Positions 34,155-45,477 are shown, counted from the stretch's first letter. The stretch: DNA of 64,000 nt from Thalassotalea eurytherma (GCF_030161415.1 NZ_BSSU01000008.1:1-64000); one strand, 5' to 3'. Notes: generated from the letters alone by a model not told the origin. Program-made: numbers and translations.

Positions 34155-36938
34155 ATGAATACAATAAAAATAAGTGGGATTTCGCTCGCTGTAGCAATCG
34201 CATTAAACTTAACAGGATGTAACAGCACGGCACAAACGCTAGAATCTCAAGCGCCAACAGTGGTAGAGAATGTAGCCAATCATAAGTTGACTTTCGTTAG
34301 AAACGTTGAAGGTATCAACGAATACACCATGGACAATGGTTTAAAAGTATTGCTATTTAAAGATGATGCCCAACCTAAAACACTTGTTAATATCACCTAC
34401 CGTGTCGGTTCAGTACATGAAAACTACGGTGAAACAGGCATGGCTCACTTATTAGAGCATATGTTATTTAAGGGCTCAGATAACTATCAAGAAATTGATA
34501 AAGAGTTTACCAAACGTGGCATGGCAACGAATGCTACCACGTGGCTTGATAGAACTAACTATTTTGAGGTTTTTGAATCAAATGAAGAAAACCTAGACTG
34601 GTCTATTGGTATGGAAGCTGATCGAATGCTTCACGCTACTTTCACAGAAGACGAGTTAAAAAGTGAAATGACTGTCGTTAGAAATGAAATGGAACGCGGT
34701 GAAAACAACCCGGTTCGTATTTTGATGTCACGTATGTCTTCAATGGCCCATTTATGGCACAACTACGGTAACTCAACAATAGGTGCACGCTCTGACGTTG
34801 AGAATTTTCCGTTTTCAAAATTACGTGCTTTTTATAAAAAGCATTACCGTCCTGACAACGCTGTATTAACCATCGCAGGCCGTTTTGATGAAGAAAAAAC
34901 AATTGAAATGGTTAATAAGCATTTTGGCAAAATTTCTCAACCTCAAACACCAGTAGAAGCATTATATACTCAAGAACCAACCCAAGACGGTGAACGTGTT
35001 GTTAACCTTCGTCGTACCGGCGATTTACCATATATTGGCTTAATGTATCATGCACCATCAGGTTTACATCAAGATGCTGCAGCTTTAGAAGTATTAATGG
35101 AAATATTATCTGATGACAAACGTGGTCGTTTGCAAAAGCAGTTAGTTGAAACAGGTATTTCAAGTAGCGCATTTGCTTTTTCATTCATGCTTAAAGATAG
35201 TTCTCAAATGATTTTCTTGGCACAAGGTGAAAAAGGTAAAGATACAACTGAGTTAGAAAAATCACTATTAAATATTGCTGAAAACATTGAAACAACCCCT
35301 ATTACCGCTGATGAATTAAAAGCGGCGAAAGCTAAGTTTGCTAAACAAGCAGAACAAGCAATGCGTAACGTTACAGGTATTGGCATGAACTTATCTGAGT
35401 ATATTGCTAAAGGTGATTACCGACATGCCTTTTTCTTCAGAGATCAAGTTGCAGAAGTAACACTAGAAGACGTGCAACGCGTTGCTCAAACCTACCTTAT
35501 TTCAAGTAACCGTACGCTGGGTCGTTTTATACCAACAGACAAACCACAGCGCGCTGAAATTCCTGAAGCACCTGATATGGACGAGTTACTTAAAGATTAC
35601 AAAGGAAAAGAACGTATCGTTGCTGGTGAGAACTACGACAACAATGTACCTAATATCAAGGCACGTTTAGTTGAAAGTACTTGGCCACAAGGTACGAAGT
35701 TCATGTTCTACCCGAAACAACTTCGTGGTAATGAAGTACTTATCAATATGACCTTCCCTACCGGTACACCGGAAACATTAAAAGGCAAAGCAGCAGAAAT
35801 TGAAGTGCTATCGACCATGTTATCGTTAGGCACAACGAGTATGGATAAAGCAGAGATTGCTGGTAAACTCGACGAGTTAAAATCATCAGTACGTTTTTCT
35901 GCATCAGCTAGCGGTATTGGCGTAAACATCAAAACCGATACAGCCAATATGAATGCAACCTTAGACCTTGTTAAAGACATGCTATCTAACGCTACATTCT
36001 CACAAAGTGAATTAGATATTTTAAAACCTACATTAATTGCAGGTTATGAATCTGAGCGCACCGATCCTTCAGCGATTGCCAACAATAGCTTTAGAGAAAC
36101 ATTAAATAGTTACCCTGAAGGTCACCCTCGCGCGCACCGTGGCATTGATCAAAGCATTGCAGAAATACAAGCATTGCAAGGTGACAGCATTAAGTCAGTA
36201 TTTGAAAAGCACATGAATATTGCTAACGGCTATATTGCTGTTGTCGGTAATGTTGACCAAGCAGCTATTGAAAGCAAATTGCAAGACACCGTTGGTCACT
36301 TAGTTAATGACACGCCATATCAATACATGCCAACGGCATACAAAAATGTCCATGGCTTAACGGTGAGCCATAACACGCCTGATAAAGCGAATGCTCAACT
36401 TTATGTCATTAACGCAACCAACCTAACAACTGCTGATGATGACTACCTTGCAACTAAAATCGCAGCAGAAATTTTTGGTGGTGGCCCATTCACATCACGT
36501 TTAGGTAAACGAATTCGTGTACAAGAGGGCTATAGCTATTCTGTTGGTGGTAACATTAGTATTAGTGACCGCGATGAATCGGGTATGGTTTGGGGTTATG
36601 CGATTTCAGCGCCAGAGAACATGGATAATGTTATTGCAGCATACAAAGAAGAGTTAGCAAAAGTTGTTGCTGATGGCTTTACTGAAGAAGAGTTTGAAAC
36701 GGCTAAGTCGTCGTTTATTAATTCTCGTAAACGCCGTTGGGCAAATGATAGCGCTATTTTGAATGTGTTAATTGCCAACAAACAAATTGACCGTGATATC
36801 GAGTACTACCCTATGCTAGACGAAAAATTAGCAACGCTGACGTTAGATGACGTAAAAGCCGCGTTTATTAAGCATATGGCAACCAATGAAATCAATATCT
36901 TCAAAGCAGGTGATTTTGAGAAACCAGCTGAAGAGTAA
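34155..36938 (+). CDS. M16 family zinc metallopeptidase, lipoprotein
   Basis: 927 residues. The lipobox LNLTGC has Cys22, so it is probably anchored in the envelope. The first M16 domain carries the inverted zinc motif HLLEH (His98, Glu101, His102), with the third ligand in VRNEMERGEN. Two further M16 halves follow; the second is catalytically inactive but has the conserved R/Y segment GGPFTSRLGKRIRVQEGYSYSVGG. Length and layout match the two-domain pitrilysin-like peptidases of Alteromonadales that degrade peptides in the periplasm. The promoter lies in the AT-rich gap 33947-34154. A strong terminator follows. Confidence 0.92.
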   Translation: MNTIKISGISLAVAIALNLTGCNSTAQTLESQAPTVVENVANHKLTFVRNVEGINEYTMDNGLKVLLFKDDAQPKTLVNITYRVGSVHENYGETGMAHLLEHMLFKGSDNYQEIDKEFTKRGMATNATTWLDRTNYFEVFESNEENLDWSIGMEADRMLHATFTEDELKSEMTVVRNEMERGENNPVRILMSRMSSMAHLWHNYGNSTIGARSDVENFPFSKLRAFYKKHYRPDNAVLTIAGRFDEEKTIEMVNKHFGKISQPQTPVEALYTQEPTQDGERVVNLRRTGDLPYIGLMYHAPSGLHQDAAALEVLMEILSDDKRGRLQKQLVETGISSSAFAFSFMLKDSSQMIFLAQGEKGKDTTELEKSLLNIAENIETTPITADELKAAKAKFAKQAEQAMRNVTGIGMNLSEYIAKGDYRHAFFFRDQVAEVTLEDVQRVAQTYLISSNRTLGRFIPTDKPQRAEIPEAPDMDELLKDYKGKERIVAGENYDNNVPNIKARLVESTWPQGTKFMFYPKQLRGNEVLINMTFPTGTPETLKGKAAEIEVLSTMLSLGTTSMDKAEIAGKLDELKSSVRFSASASGIGVNIKTDTANMNATLDLVKDMLSNATFSQSELDILKPTLIAGYESERTDPSAIANNSFRETLNSYPEGHPRAHRGIDQSIAEIQALQGDSIKSVFEKHMNIANGYIAVVGNVDQAAIESKLQDTVGHLVNDTPYQYMPTAYKNVHGLTVSHNTPDKANAQLYVINATNLTTADDDYLATKIAAEIFGGGPFTSRLGKRIRVQEGYSYSVGGNISISDRDESGMVWGYAISAPENMDNVIAAYKEELAKVVADGFTEEEFETAKSSFINSRKRRWANDSAILNVLIANKQIDRDIEYYPMLDEKLATLTLDDVKAAFIKHMATNEINIFKAGDFEKPAEE

Positions 36939-36956
36939 GATAAAATAGACCATTAA

Positions 36957-36990
36957 AAAAGGGGCAATGTCATCGACATTGCCCCTTTTA
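36957..36990. terminator. bidirectional terminator between M16 gene and pyrD
   Basis: AAAAGGGGCAATGTC and GACATTGCCCCTTTT form a 15-base stem with a three-base loop. A-runs and U-runs serve both convergent genes. Confidence 0.95.
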
Positions 36991-37013
36991 ATTTACGTTA
37001 TACAAACTAAAAT

Positions 37014-38021
37014 CTATAAACTTTTTACAATGTTGCGTACAAGATCTGGACCTTCGTAAATAAAGCCTGTGTAAAGTTGCACAAGTGAAGCGCCTGCAGC
37101 GATCTTTGCTTTAGCATCTTCTACACTATGAATGCCGCCGACACCAATAATTGGCATTTTACCATCAAGTGCTTTAGCTAGCTGTTTGATAACTTCGGTA
37201 CTTTTATCGGTTACCGGTTTACCACTCAAACCGCCCATTTCATTACCATGCTCTAGGTGTTCAACTTTGTCTCGAGCCAATGTTGTATTGGTCGCAATCA
37301 CACCATCAATATCATTATTAATTAGGCACTGAGCAATAGAGTTAACTTCATCTTCAGTTAAATCAGGAGCAATCTTCACTGCTACAGGCACATACTTACC
37401 GTATTGTTCGGCAAGCTTTGCTTGCTCAGCTTTAATTTCAGCTAACAATTCATTTAAGGCATCACCATATTGCAAAGAGCGTAAACCCGGTGTATTCGGT
37501 GATGAAATATTAATCGCGATGTAACTAGCTACATCATATACCTTGCGCATACAAAAAACGTAATCGTCTTTTGCATTCTCTTCTGGCGTTACCTTGTTTT
37601 TACCGATGTTGATACCAACAACACCATCAAAATTTGCTTTACGCACCTGCTCAACTAAATAATCGACGCCTTTATTATTAAAACCCATGCGGTTAATAAT
37701 TGCGTTTGCTTGAGGCAATCTAAAAATACGCAGTTTCTCGTTACCAGGTTGAGGCTTTGGCGTTACAGTGCCAACTTCAACAAAACCGAATCCCATACCG
37801 GTAAACGCATTAATACACTCACCATTTTTATCCAAACCAGCCGCAAGACCTACTGGATTTGGAAACTTAATCCCCATCACTTCGACTTCTTTATTTGGCA
37901 CACGCGATTTGTATAACCAACTAAGTGGCGCTTGGCCCATGTGCTTTAAAGAGCCGATAGTAAAATCATGAATTTTTTCAGGATCAAATTGAAACAGAAC
38001 TTTGCGTATTAATGGATACAA
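37014..38021 (-). CDS. pyrD: dihydroorotate dehydrogenase (quinone), class 2
   Basis: 335 residues, the class 2 length. The N-terminal helical membrane and quinone-binding extension ([20 protein letters not shown]) is present. FMN-site motifs include [27 protein letters not shown] and RMGFNN, and the catalytic base loop is [18 protein letters not shown] and [10 protein letters not shown] close the barrel. It oxidises dihydroorotate in pyrimidine synthesis and passes electrons to the quinone pool at the inner membrane. It is transcribed alone. Confidence 0.96.
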   Translation of the reverse strand: MYPLIRKVLFQFDPEKIHDFTIGSLKHMGQAPLSWLYKSRVPNKEVEVMGIKFPNPVGLAAGLDKNGECINAFTGMGFGFVEVGTVTPKPQPGNEKLRIFRLPQANAIINRMGFNNKGVDYLVEQVRKANFDGVVGINIGKNKVTPEENAKDDYVFCMRKVYDVASYIAINISSPNTPGLRSLQYGDALNELLAEIKAEQAKLAEQYGKYVPVAVKIAPDLTEDEVNSIAQCLINNDIDGVIATNTTLARDKVEHLEHGNEMGGLSGKPVTDKSTEVIKQLAKALDGKMPIIGVGGIHSVEDAKAKIAAGASLVQLYTGFIYEGPDLVRNIVKSL

Positions 38022-38061
38022 GGTGCAACTCCAGCAGTAAAAATTTAATTTTTAAAAGGAT

Positions 38062-38091
38062 AAAAAAATCCCCGCGTTTAATGGCGGGGAT
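38062..38091 (-). terminator. rho-independent terminator after NAD-GDH gene
   Basis: ATCCCCGC and GCGGGGAT pair around an eight-base loop, with a seven-base U-run on the minus-strand transcript. It lies nine bases past the stop. Confidence 0.92.
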
Positions 38092-38099
38092 AATAACAT

Positions 38100-41000
38100 T
38101 TATTTGCTTGGATCACAGTGCAAACTTAGTAACATTAATTCCCTTAATGCAACAGAGAATTTAGCAAATTCGTGTGTTCGACTTGTTCTAAAGTCAGACA
38201 GAATGTGCTGCCAGCGCTCCAATGGTTGACAAGATTGTTCAAACCATAAATCTAACATTGTGTCAGTAGATTGTTCTAACTTGTAATTTTTCAAGACAAC
38301 TGATGTTAATGAACGTTGTTGCCAATCAAGCTCTTCCCTAAATGATGCACGTGCTAATGCCTGCCAATGGTTCGTTACCGGTTGGCGAGTGATTTGGTCT
38401 AAGAACCAATGTAATGACAATCTGTCACCTAAACGGAAGTAAAGTTTCGCAACTTTATCTACTTCACAAGCTTCTGCCTCTGAAATCTCAGCAATATCCA
38501 TTACTGAGAAGATCGTACTTAGCTGAGAAATGCGTTTCGCTAATTCCTTCGGTGCTCCTGCATTTGATAAATCAGTAGCAACTTTCGTTAAGCCAGCAAG
38601 TTCATCACTTGCTAAGTACTTATCTAAGTTTGCAGTCATTACTTCAAACGTGGGCTTAAAGAAGGCAATAGTTTCATCAATCGACAATGACTTATTGCGA
38701 TGACGCAAGAACCAACGAGTTGCACGACGAACATTACGACGTAACTGGAATAACATTTCTGTTTGGACAGCGGTCGTGATTTGGTTATCAAGTGAAGAAA
38801 TTGACGCCCATGTTTCTGGCATTTCAAAAATTTCAGAAGCAATCGAGTAACAAATAGCAACTTCAGCGACCGTTGCGCCTGTTTCTTCATTCATACGATG
38901 AACAAAGTTAAAGCCCATGTCATTACCAATATTATTCGCTAACTTAGTAGCAATAATTTCTGCTCTAAGTTTATGGTCTTGCATTTGCTCTGCATACTTT
39001 TCTTGCAGCAATTTAGGGAATGCTTCAATCAACAGGCTTTGATAGTAAGGATTTTCGGTTACTTCTTCACAAACAAGATCTTCTTTTAACACCATCTTGT
39101 TATAAGCAAGTAGAACCGATAGTTCTGGACGTGTTAAGCCTTTATTTTGTGCTAAACGTTCAGCTAGCTCATCATCATTAGGAATAAACTCTAATGCGCG
39201 ATCTAATTTACCTGTGCGCTCTAATTCGTGAATAAAGCGTGTTTGCTCTTTTAATTGGCTTGCTCCGCGTAATTCAGTAATCGAAATTGAATGTGTTTGG
39301 CGGTAACAGTCGTTAAGTACAATTTCAGATACTTCATCAGTCATATCGTAAAGTAGTTTATTACGTTGCTTAACCGTAAGGTCACCACTTTGTACTAGAC
39401 CATTTAGTAAGATCTTAATGTTAACTTCGTTATCTGAACAGTCTACACCACCAACGTTATCTACAGAGTCAGTGTTCATACGACCGCCATTCGCCGTGTA
39501 TTCAATACGACCTAATTGCGTTAAACCTAAGTTACCACCCTCACCAACAATCTTAGCGCGTAGCTCACTACCGTCTACACGTAATGAATCATTTGCTCTA
39601 TCGCCTACTTCTAAATGGCTTTCAGAAGAGCCTTTAACATAGGTACCAATACCACCGTTCCAAATAAGGTCTACTTTAGCTTTCAATAGCGCGTTAATTA
39701 AATCATTTGGCGCCATTGATTGCTTTTGTGTACCAATCAATTTCTTAATTTGTGGCGTTAACTTAATTGATTTAGCTGCACGTGAGAAGATGCCGCCGCC
39801 TTCTGAAATAAGGTCTTTATTGTAATCTTCCCAAGAACATCCCGGCAGATTGAATAAACGTTCACGCTCTTTCCAAGTAGACGCTGCATCAGGTTCTGGA
39901 TCAATAAAAATATGTAGGTGGTTAAATGCCGCTTGTAATCGGATATGCTTAGACAACAACATACCATTACCAAATACGTCACCCGCCATGTCGCCTATAC
40001 CGATAACCGTAAAATCGGTTGTTTGACAATCAATATCTAATTCGCGGAAATGACGTTTAACTGATTCCCAAGCGCCTTTTGCTGTAATACCCATGCCTTT
40101 GTGGTCATAACCAACACTGCCACCAGAAGCAAACGCATCACCCATCCAGAAGTTGTACTCTTCTGAAATACCATTAGCAATATCAGAGAACGTAGCCGTT
40201 CCTTTATCGGCCGCAACAACAAGATATGGATCATCTTCGTCATGGCGAACAACATTCGTAGGCGGAATTAACTCACCACCAACAATGTTGTCGGTAATAT
40301 CTAATAAACCACGGATAAAGGTACGGTAACAGTCTTTACCAGCTTCAAAAATTTCTTGGCGAGTTCCTGAAGTTGGTAGTTGTTTACAAACAAAACCACC
40401 TTTTGCACCAACAGGTACGATCACAGTGTTTTTAACTTGCTGAGCTTTTACAAGACCAAGTACTTCGGTACGGAAATCTTCTCGACGATCTGACCAACGT
40501 AAACCACCACGAGCAACTTTACCGCCACGCAGGTGAACACCTTCAACTTGCGGAGAATAAACAAATATTTCAAATGCAGGAATTGGTTGCGGCATTTCTG
40601 TGATAAGTTTTGGCACAATTTTAAAAGAAATGTATGACTTAAAGTCAGTACCATCGCCAGACTGGAAGTAGTTAGTACGAATAGTCGCGTTAATCATTTC
40701 GACAAAGCGGCGAATAATACGGTCATCATCTAGGTTAGCAACATTATCTAACGATGATTCAATATCAGCTTCAACTTTGGCAATGGTTTTTTCCGATTGC
40801 TTGCCTTTAGGATCAAAACGTAAATTGAAGAGTTTAATGAGCAGCTCAGCAAGGTTTGGATAACGTGAGAATGTGTCCTCAATATAACTTTGGCTAAATG
40901 TACCACCTATTTGACGTTCATATTTTGCATAAGCGCGCAAAATTGATACTTCACGGCCTTCTAATCCAGCGCCTAAGATTAATCGGTTAAAGCCGTCATC

Positions 41001-42944
41001 TTCTAAAACACCGCGCCAAACTTTCGCAAACGCATCTTGGAATAATGTTTGAACCTTAGCTAAATCAAATTTGCTATCGCCGGTAAGTAACATCGAGAAA
41101 TCTAAAATCCAATACATTTCGCCGTCATTTGAACGAACTGCATAAGGACTTTCACCAATGACACGCAAACCAAAGTTTTCTAACATAGGTAATACGTCTG
41201 ACAAATGCAGCGGCTCACCGGTATGGAAAAGTTTCAATTTAACAAAGCGGCTACCCGCTTTTTCTTCTTGTGGTTGATAGAACAACATCTCCAACTGATT
41301 ATCAGCCGTTAATGCTTCTAGTTTAGTAATATCAACAATCGCGGAACCAGGCAGTACCTCATCTTTATATGATTGAGGGAAGCTTGCATATTTATTTGCT
41401 AAACGCTTCGCTTTTGATTCACCTTGGTTTGAAGTAAGTGAATCAACAAGTTTGTCATCCCAACTTCTTGCGGCTTGGTTTAGGTTCTTTTCAATTTCTT
41501 TCACATTAATATCTGCTTTTGTTGAGTCAACACGAACAATGTAGTGAGTACGCGCTTGCACTGATTCAGAGAAATAAGTATTAAATTCAACTTCTTTATC
41601 ACTACCGAAGGCTTCTTGTAATAGTTTTTGCGTTTCAATACGCAATTTCGTGTTGTAACGTTCGCGTGGCACATACACCATACAAGAATAGAAACGATCG
41701 AAGGCATCACGACGAACAAACAAGCCAGAATAGTCTCGCTCTTGCATGCGTAAAATACCTAACACATTATTAAGCAATTCAGGTGTTGTTGATTGAAGAA
41801 TTTCGTCACGCGGGTACGTTTCAAGGATATTAATTAACGTTTTGAACGAGTGTGAGCCTTTAGCAAAGCCAGACGCTTCACAAACACTGCTTACTTTTGC
41901 AGAAATTAGCGGCAGATCTAACGCACTATTGGTGTAATAAGCTGAACCAAATAAACCGACAAAACGCTCTTCACCGACAACTTTACCGTTTTTATCAAAA
42001 CGCTTAATACCAATGTAGTCTAAATGGGCAGGACGATGCACACGAGAGCGGGAATTTGTTTTCGTTAAGATTAAGGCGTTTTCGCCCAGCGCGATTTCAC
42101 GTGCTGTTTCACTTAACGTTGATAATAAACGTTTATCAGTGCCTTTAGAGTTTTTCATTAAACCTAGGCTAGATTTTACATTGGCTGTTAGTGCAAGATC
42201 ACCTTTAAGGGTTTCTACATCATATGAGCGGTAACCCATTAGTGTGAAATTGTTATTTGAAATCCACTTTAAAAACTTTAACGCTTCATCTTTGTTACTT
42301 TTATCACCAGGAACGTTAGAGCCACCAAATTCATCAATCACTTGGTTTAAACGCTTCAGCATTGGTTGCCAATCGTTAACCGTTAGCGAAATGTCACTAA
42401 CAACAGATTCTAACTCAACAGTTAATTCAGCAAGCTGTTTGGGTTCAGAAATGCGATCAATCTCAATGAAGAAAACGGTTTCAGTTAATGAATCCTTAAG
42501 TTTACGTTCACTTGAGTTAGCAATTTTAGTTAAGTTGTTGTCTTTGTCACGAATAACCTGCATTGGGCAGTTAAGCATTAAGTGCGGGCTTAAGCCTTTG
42601 CGATTTAAAGCTATACGAACAGAGTCAACTAAAAATGGCATATCGTCTACAATCACTTCAATAACGGTATGGCTTGATTTCCAGCCATGTTTCGATACTT
42701 CAGGGTTGAAAACTTTAATCAACGCATTGCCATGCTGAAACTCGTTTAACGAGTTCCACAAACTTAAAGTGGCACCATACATGTCACTTTCGTTTCGATG
42801 AGTTAAATCTGATGTTGATATATTGCCGTAAAGAATTTCTGCAAATTTTTCGACTAGTGGAGCTGTTTCTTTTGAAACTTTTTGTTGTATTAATTGTGAT
42901 ACGTTCTTCAGTATTACTGATGGTAAACCGTCTACTAACGCCAT
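38100..42944 (-). CDS. gdhB: NAD-specific glutamate dehydrogenase, large type
   Basis: 1614 residues, the size of the bacterial L_180-class enzymes (about 1600). N-terminal ACT-like regulatory parts (VIVDDMPFLVDSVRIALNRKGL) precede the catalytic core, with GGLRWSDRREDFRTEVLGLVKAQQVKNTVIVPVGAKGGFV as core substrate region, then GIGDMAGDVFGNGML and VGEGGNLGLTQ for the dinucleotide fold. The long C-terminal helical part is family-typical. It deaminates glutamate to 2-oxoglutarate with NAD, feeding carbon catabolism. The gene stands alone between terminators. The gene symbol varies between genera, so treat it as a label. Confidence 0.95.
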   Translation of the reverse strand: MALVDGLPSVILKNVSQLIQQKVSKETAPLVEKFAEILYGNISTSDLTHRNESDMYGATLSLWNSLNEFQHGNALIKVFNPEVSKHGWKSSHTVIEVIVDDMPFLVDSVRIALNRKGLSPHLMLNCPMQVIRDKDNNLTKIANSSERKLKDSLTETVFFIEIDRISEPKQLAELTVELESVVSDISLTVNDWQPMLKRLNQVIDEFGGSNVPGDKSNKDEALKFLKWISNNNFTLMGYRSYDVETLKGDLALTANVKSSLGLMKNSKGTDKRLLSTLSETAREIALGENALILTKTNSRSRVHRPAHLDYIGIKRFDKNGKVVGEERFVGLFGSAYYTNSALDLPLISAKVSSVCEASGFAKGSHSFKTLINILETYPRDEILQSTTPELLNNVLGILRMQERDYSGLFVRRDAFDRFYSCMVYVPRERYNTKLRIETQKLLQEAFGSDKEVEFNTYFSESVQARTHYIVRVDSTKADINVKEIEKNLNQAARSWDDKLVDSLTSNQGESKAKRLANKYASFPQSYKDEVLPGSAIVDITKLEALTADNQLEMLFYQPQEEKAGSRFVKLKLFHTGEPLHLSDVLPMLENFGLRVIGESPYAVRSNDGEMYWILDFSMLLTGDSKFDLAKVQTLFQDAFAKVWRGVLEDDGFNRLILGAGLEGREVSILRAYAKYERQIGGTFSQSYIEDTFSRYPNLAELLIKLFNLRFDPKGKQSEKTIAKVEADIESSLDNVANLDDDRIIRRFVEMINATIRTNYFQSGDGTDFKSYISFKIVPKLITEMPQPIPAFEIFVYSPQVEGVHLRGGKVARGGLRWSDRREDFRTEVLGLVKAQQVKNTVIVPVGAKGGFVCKQLPTSGTRQEIFEAGKDCYRTFIRGLLDITDNIVGGELIPPTNVVRHDEDDPYLVVAADKGTATFSDIANGISEEYNFWMGDAFASGGSVGYDHKGMGITAKGAWESVKRHFRELDIDCQTTDFTVIGIGDMAGDVFGNGMLLSKHIRLQAAFNHLHIFIDPEPDAASTWKERERLFNLPGCSWEDYNKDLISEGGGIFSRAAKSIKLTPQIKKLIGTQKQSMAPNDLINALLKAKVDLIWNGGIGTYVKGSSESHLEVGDRANDSLRVDGSELRAKIVGEGGNLGLTQLGRIEYTANGGRMNTDSVDNVGGVDCSDNEVNIKILLNGLVQSGDLTVKQRNKLLYDMTDEVSEIVLNDCYRQTHSISITELRGASQLKEQTRFIHELERTGKLDRALEFIPNDDELAERLAQNKGLTRPELSVLLAYNKMVLKEDLVCEEVTENPYYQSLLIEAFPKLLQEKYAEQMQDHKLRAEIIATKLANNIGNDMGFNFVHRMNEETGATVAEVAICYSIASEIFEMPETWASISSLDNQITTAVQTEMLFQLRRNVRRATRWFLRHRNKSLSIDETIAFFKPTFEVMTANLDKYLASDELAGLTKVATDLSNAGAPKELAKRISQLSTIFSVMDIAEISEAEACEVDKVAKLYFRLGDRLSLHWFLDQITRQPVTNHWQALARASFREELDWQQRSLTSVVLKNYKLEQSTDTMLDLWFEQSCQPLERWQHILSDFRTSRTHEFAKFSVALRELMLLSLHCDPSK

Positions 42945-43120
42945 GCCGTTTTCCTTTTGTGGATAAAACGAATATTTATTATGGAATTGTCTAATAGCAT
43001 AGACTATTGCTAGGATTTTATTAGCTATTTTAAGGTATTGCGAGTGTTTTTTTATAGATTAGACCACTAAAAAATAGCCGTTTGAAGGGATTTTGTTTTT
43101 CTATTTATAAGTTTTGAATA

Positions 43121-43144
43121 GAAAATGGCCTTTCGGCCATTTTC
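43121..43144 (-). terminator. terminator after the MMPL/RND transporter gene
   Basis: GAAAATGGCC pairs with GGCCATTTTC around TTTC. It ends the DUF1302-to-transporter operon 16 bases past its last stop codon. The rest of the gap 42945-43160 is AT-rich and shows nothing else. Confidence 0.8.
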
Positions 43145-43160
43145 TTGATTAATTATGCAG

Positions 43161-45473
43161 TTATTTTTTTTCTCGCCATAGTATTGAAGCAAGGGCTGGT
43201 AGCACGACAATTGCTGCTAACATGTTAACTAAAAACATAAATGTCATTAATATCCCCATATCTACTTGGAACTTAAGATCTGAGAAGAACCACGTTGAAA
43301 CGCCAATGGCCAAGGTAACACCGGTAATAAGTACCGCACTACCACGTTCTGTTAATGCTGCTAAATAGGCATTATAAACTGTATCGCCGTTGCGCAGTCG
43401 CGTTGCCATCGTTGACAGAATGTAAATACCGTAATCGACACCAATACCAACACCTAACGCAATAACAGGTAGTGTTGAAACGGTTAAGCCAATATCGAGT
43501 TTAGTCATTAACCATTGCGCTAAGGTAGAAACAACATAAAGTGGTAATACAACTGAAATTGTTGCTCTAACGCTTCTAAAGCTAATCAAACACAAGACGA
43601 TAACCGCTGCATAAACATATATCATCATCGGTAACTGTGCGGCTTCAACTGCTTCGTTAGTTGCTGCCATAACACCAACAGGGCCAGATGCTAGTTTAAA
43701 CTGCAGTTGTTCATTGTTTAATTCACTTGCATAAAGTTTAACCTTATCAACAACACGGTTAATGGTTTCTGCTTTATGATCTTCTAGGAATAAAATAACT
43801 GGCATGACACTACAGTTACGATCCAATAAGCCACTTGATGTAGGAACACGTGAAATAGATTGCACTAAAGACTGCTGATTACGTGACAAACTACGCCACT
43901 TAGGGTTACCTTCGTTGTAACCTGCATTTACGATTTTAGCGACACTTGCCAAACTAATAGCAGAATCTACACCCGGTACGTTTTCCATTTTCCATTGAAA
44001 CTCATCCATCACAGCTAATGTTTCGTGTGACGTACAAGCATTAGGGTACGCTTCAACAATCACTGAGATATAGTCGACGGTAATCGCATACTTATCCGTT
44101 ATTAAGAAAGTATCTTGGTTATAGCGTGAATCTTCATGAAGTGCTGGTGCACCTGCATGTAACTCCCCTATTTTCATTTGCTGAGAATAATAAGCACCTG
44201 CAACAAATAACATTGCAGTTATCGATAGTATAACCTTGGCTGCCTTCGGCGTTGCAAAAACAGCTAGCTTTTTCCACACTTCTATATTTTTATTCTTTTC
44301 TAATTGCTCTTCACTATCTTTTGATAAAGACATGTAAGAGATAAGAACCGGTAATAAGATCAGGTTAGTTAAAATAATCATCGCAACACCAAGCGATGCA
44401 GTAATGGCTAATTCGCGAATAACGCCAATATCAATTGATAGTAAGGTTAAAAAACCAACCGTATCAGATAGCAATGCAACCATGCCGGGTACAAGTAGTG
44501 TTCTAAAACTAAATTGTGCTGATTCTTTTGCACTGTAGCCTTGATTAACCAGCTTTTTGACTGAGTTGATCATTTGTACGGCATGACTAACACCGATAGC
44601 AAAGACTAAGAAAGGTACAAGGATAGACATTGGGTCTAGACCAAAACCTATAACCGTTAACATACCCATTTGCCAAACTACCGTCACTAACGAACAGAAA
44701 ATCGGTAACAAGGTTAGTTTGAAAGATTTAGAGAAAAAGAACACCATTAAGGCAGTTATAGCAATAGCGATACCGAAGAACGCGACAACACCTTTAGCGC
44801 CCAATGCAACATCACCGACCATTTTCGCAAAACCAATAATATGAATACTGATATTGCCTTTTTCATATTGGCTACGAATTTGATCTTCTAATTGATTCGC
44901 CAAAGAAATGGTATCAAGTTTTTTACCGGTACTTGGATCAATATCCATTAATGATGATTGCACCATTGCACAGGTGTAATCATCTGAAATTGTACGACCA
45001 ACAATACCTGCTTTTTCAATATTGCTTTTAACAATAGCTAAACCACGTTCATCTGGCTTAAAATCTGCTGGTATCACTGGGCCACCAGCAAAACCATCTT
45101 CAACAACTTCGACAAATCGAGTGCTGGGTGAATATAGGGACTTTACTTGAATACGATCAACACCAGGGATGAAGAATAATTGATCATGAACACCTTTAAG
45201 CGAAGTGAAAAATTCTTCGTTGAAAATATCACCATCTTTATTACAGACACTGATAAGAATATTATTAGCACCACCAAAGTTTTCTTGGTGCTTCAAATAA
45301 GTTTTCATGTAGCTGTGGTTTAACGGTATGTTTTTTATAAAGGAAGCATCTAGGCGAATTTGACTCGCTTGATATGCAAGAAATATTGTTGTGGCTAAAA
45401 AGAGAAATAATACCGTTAAGCGGTGTCTGAAGATGCCAACTTCTATTCGATTAATAACTGATTCTGAATTCAT
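43161..45473 (-). CDS. MMPL/HpnN-type RND transporter
   Basis: 770 residues, twelve predicted transmembrane segments with two periplasmic loops (after TM1 and TM7), the shorter MMPL layout rather than AcrB. Segments such as FGIAIAITALMVFFFSKS, ISLVFAIGVSHAVQMINS-like TM4 and VIALGVGIGVDYGIYILST (second half) carry the GxxxDY signature of the proton-relay acids. This branch moves lipids and hydrophobic molecules (HpnN, MmpL). Its start is four bases after the YCF48 gene, and it ends the DUF1302-DUF1329-YCF48 cluster. No adaptor or TolC gene is attached, so the other cluster proteins probably supply the periplasmic and outer-membrane steps. Confidence 0.85.
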   Translation of the reverse strand: MNSESVINRIEVGIFRHRLTVLFLFLATTIFLAYQASQIRLDASFIKNIPLNHSYMKTYLKHQENFGGANNILISVCNKDGDIFNEEFFTSLKGVHDQLFFIPGVDRIQVKSLYSPSTRFVEVVEDGFAGGPVIPADFKPDERGLAIVKSNIEKAGIVGRTISDDYTCAMVQSSLMDIDPSTGKKLDTISLANQLEDQIRSQYEKGNISIHIIGFAKMVGDVALGAKGVVAFFGIAIAITALMVFFFSKSFKLTLLPIFCSLVTVVWQMGMLTVIGFGLDPMSILVPFLVFAIGVSHAVQMINSVKKLVNQGYSAKESAQFSFRTLLVPGMVALLSDTVGFLTLLSIDIGVIRELAITASLGVAMIILTNLILLPVLISYMSLSKDSEEQLEKNKNIEVWKKLAVFATPKAAKVILSITAMLFVAGAYYSQQMKIGELHAGAPALHEDSRYNQDTFLITDKYAITVDYISVIVEAYPNACTSHETLAVMDEFQWKMENVPGVDSAISLASVAKIVNAGYNEGNPKWRSLSRNQQSLVQSISRVPTSSGLLDRNCSVMPVILFLEDHKAETINRVVDKVKLYASELNNEQLQFKLASGPVGVMAATNEAVEAAQLPMMIYVYAAVIVLCLISFRSVRATISVVLPLYVVSTLAQWLMTKLDIGLTVSTLPVIALGVGIGVDYGIYILSTMATRLRNGDTVYNAYLAALTERGSAVLITGVTLAIGVSTWFFSDLKFQVDMGILMTFMFLVNMLAAIVVLPALASILWREKK

Positions 45474-45477
45474 AAGA

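Noticed and set aside
42244-42738. 164-codon open frame on the + strand inside the NAD-glutamate dehydrogenase gene
   Set aside because: It lies opposite a certain coding gene in a strand-shadow frame, has no ribosome site and no recognisable motif.
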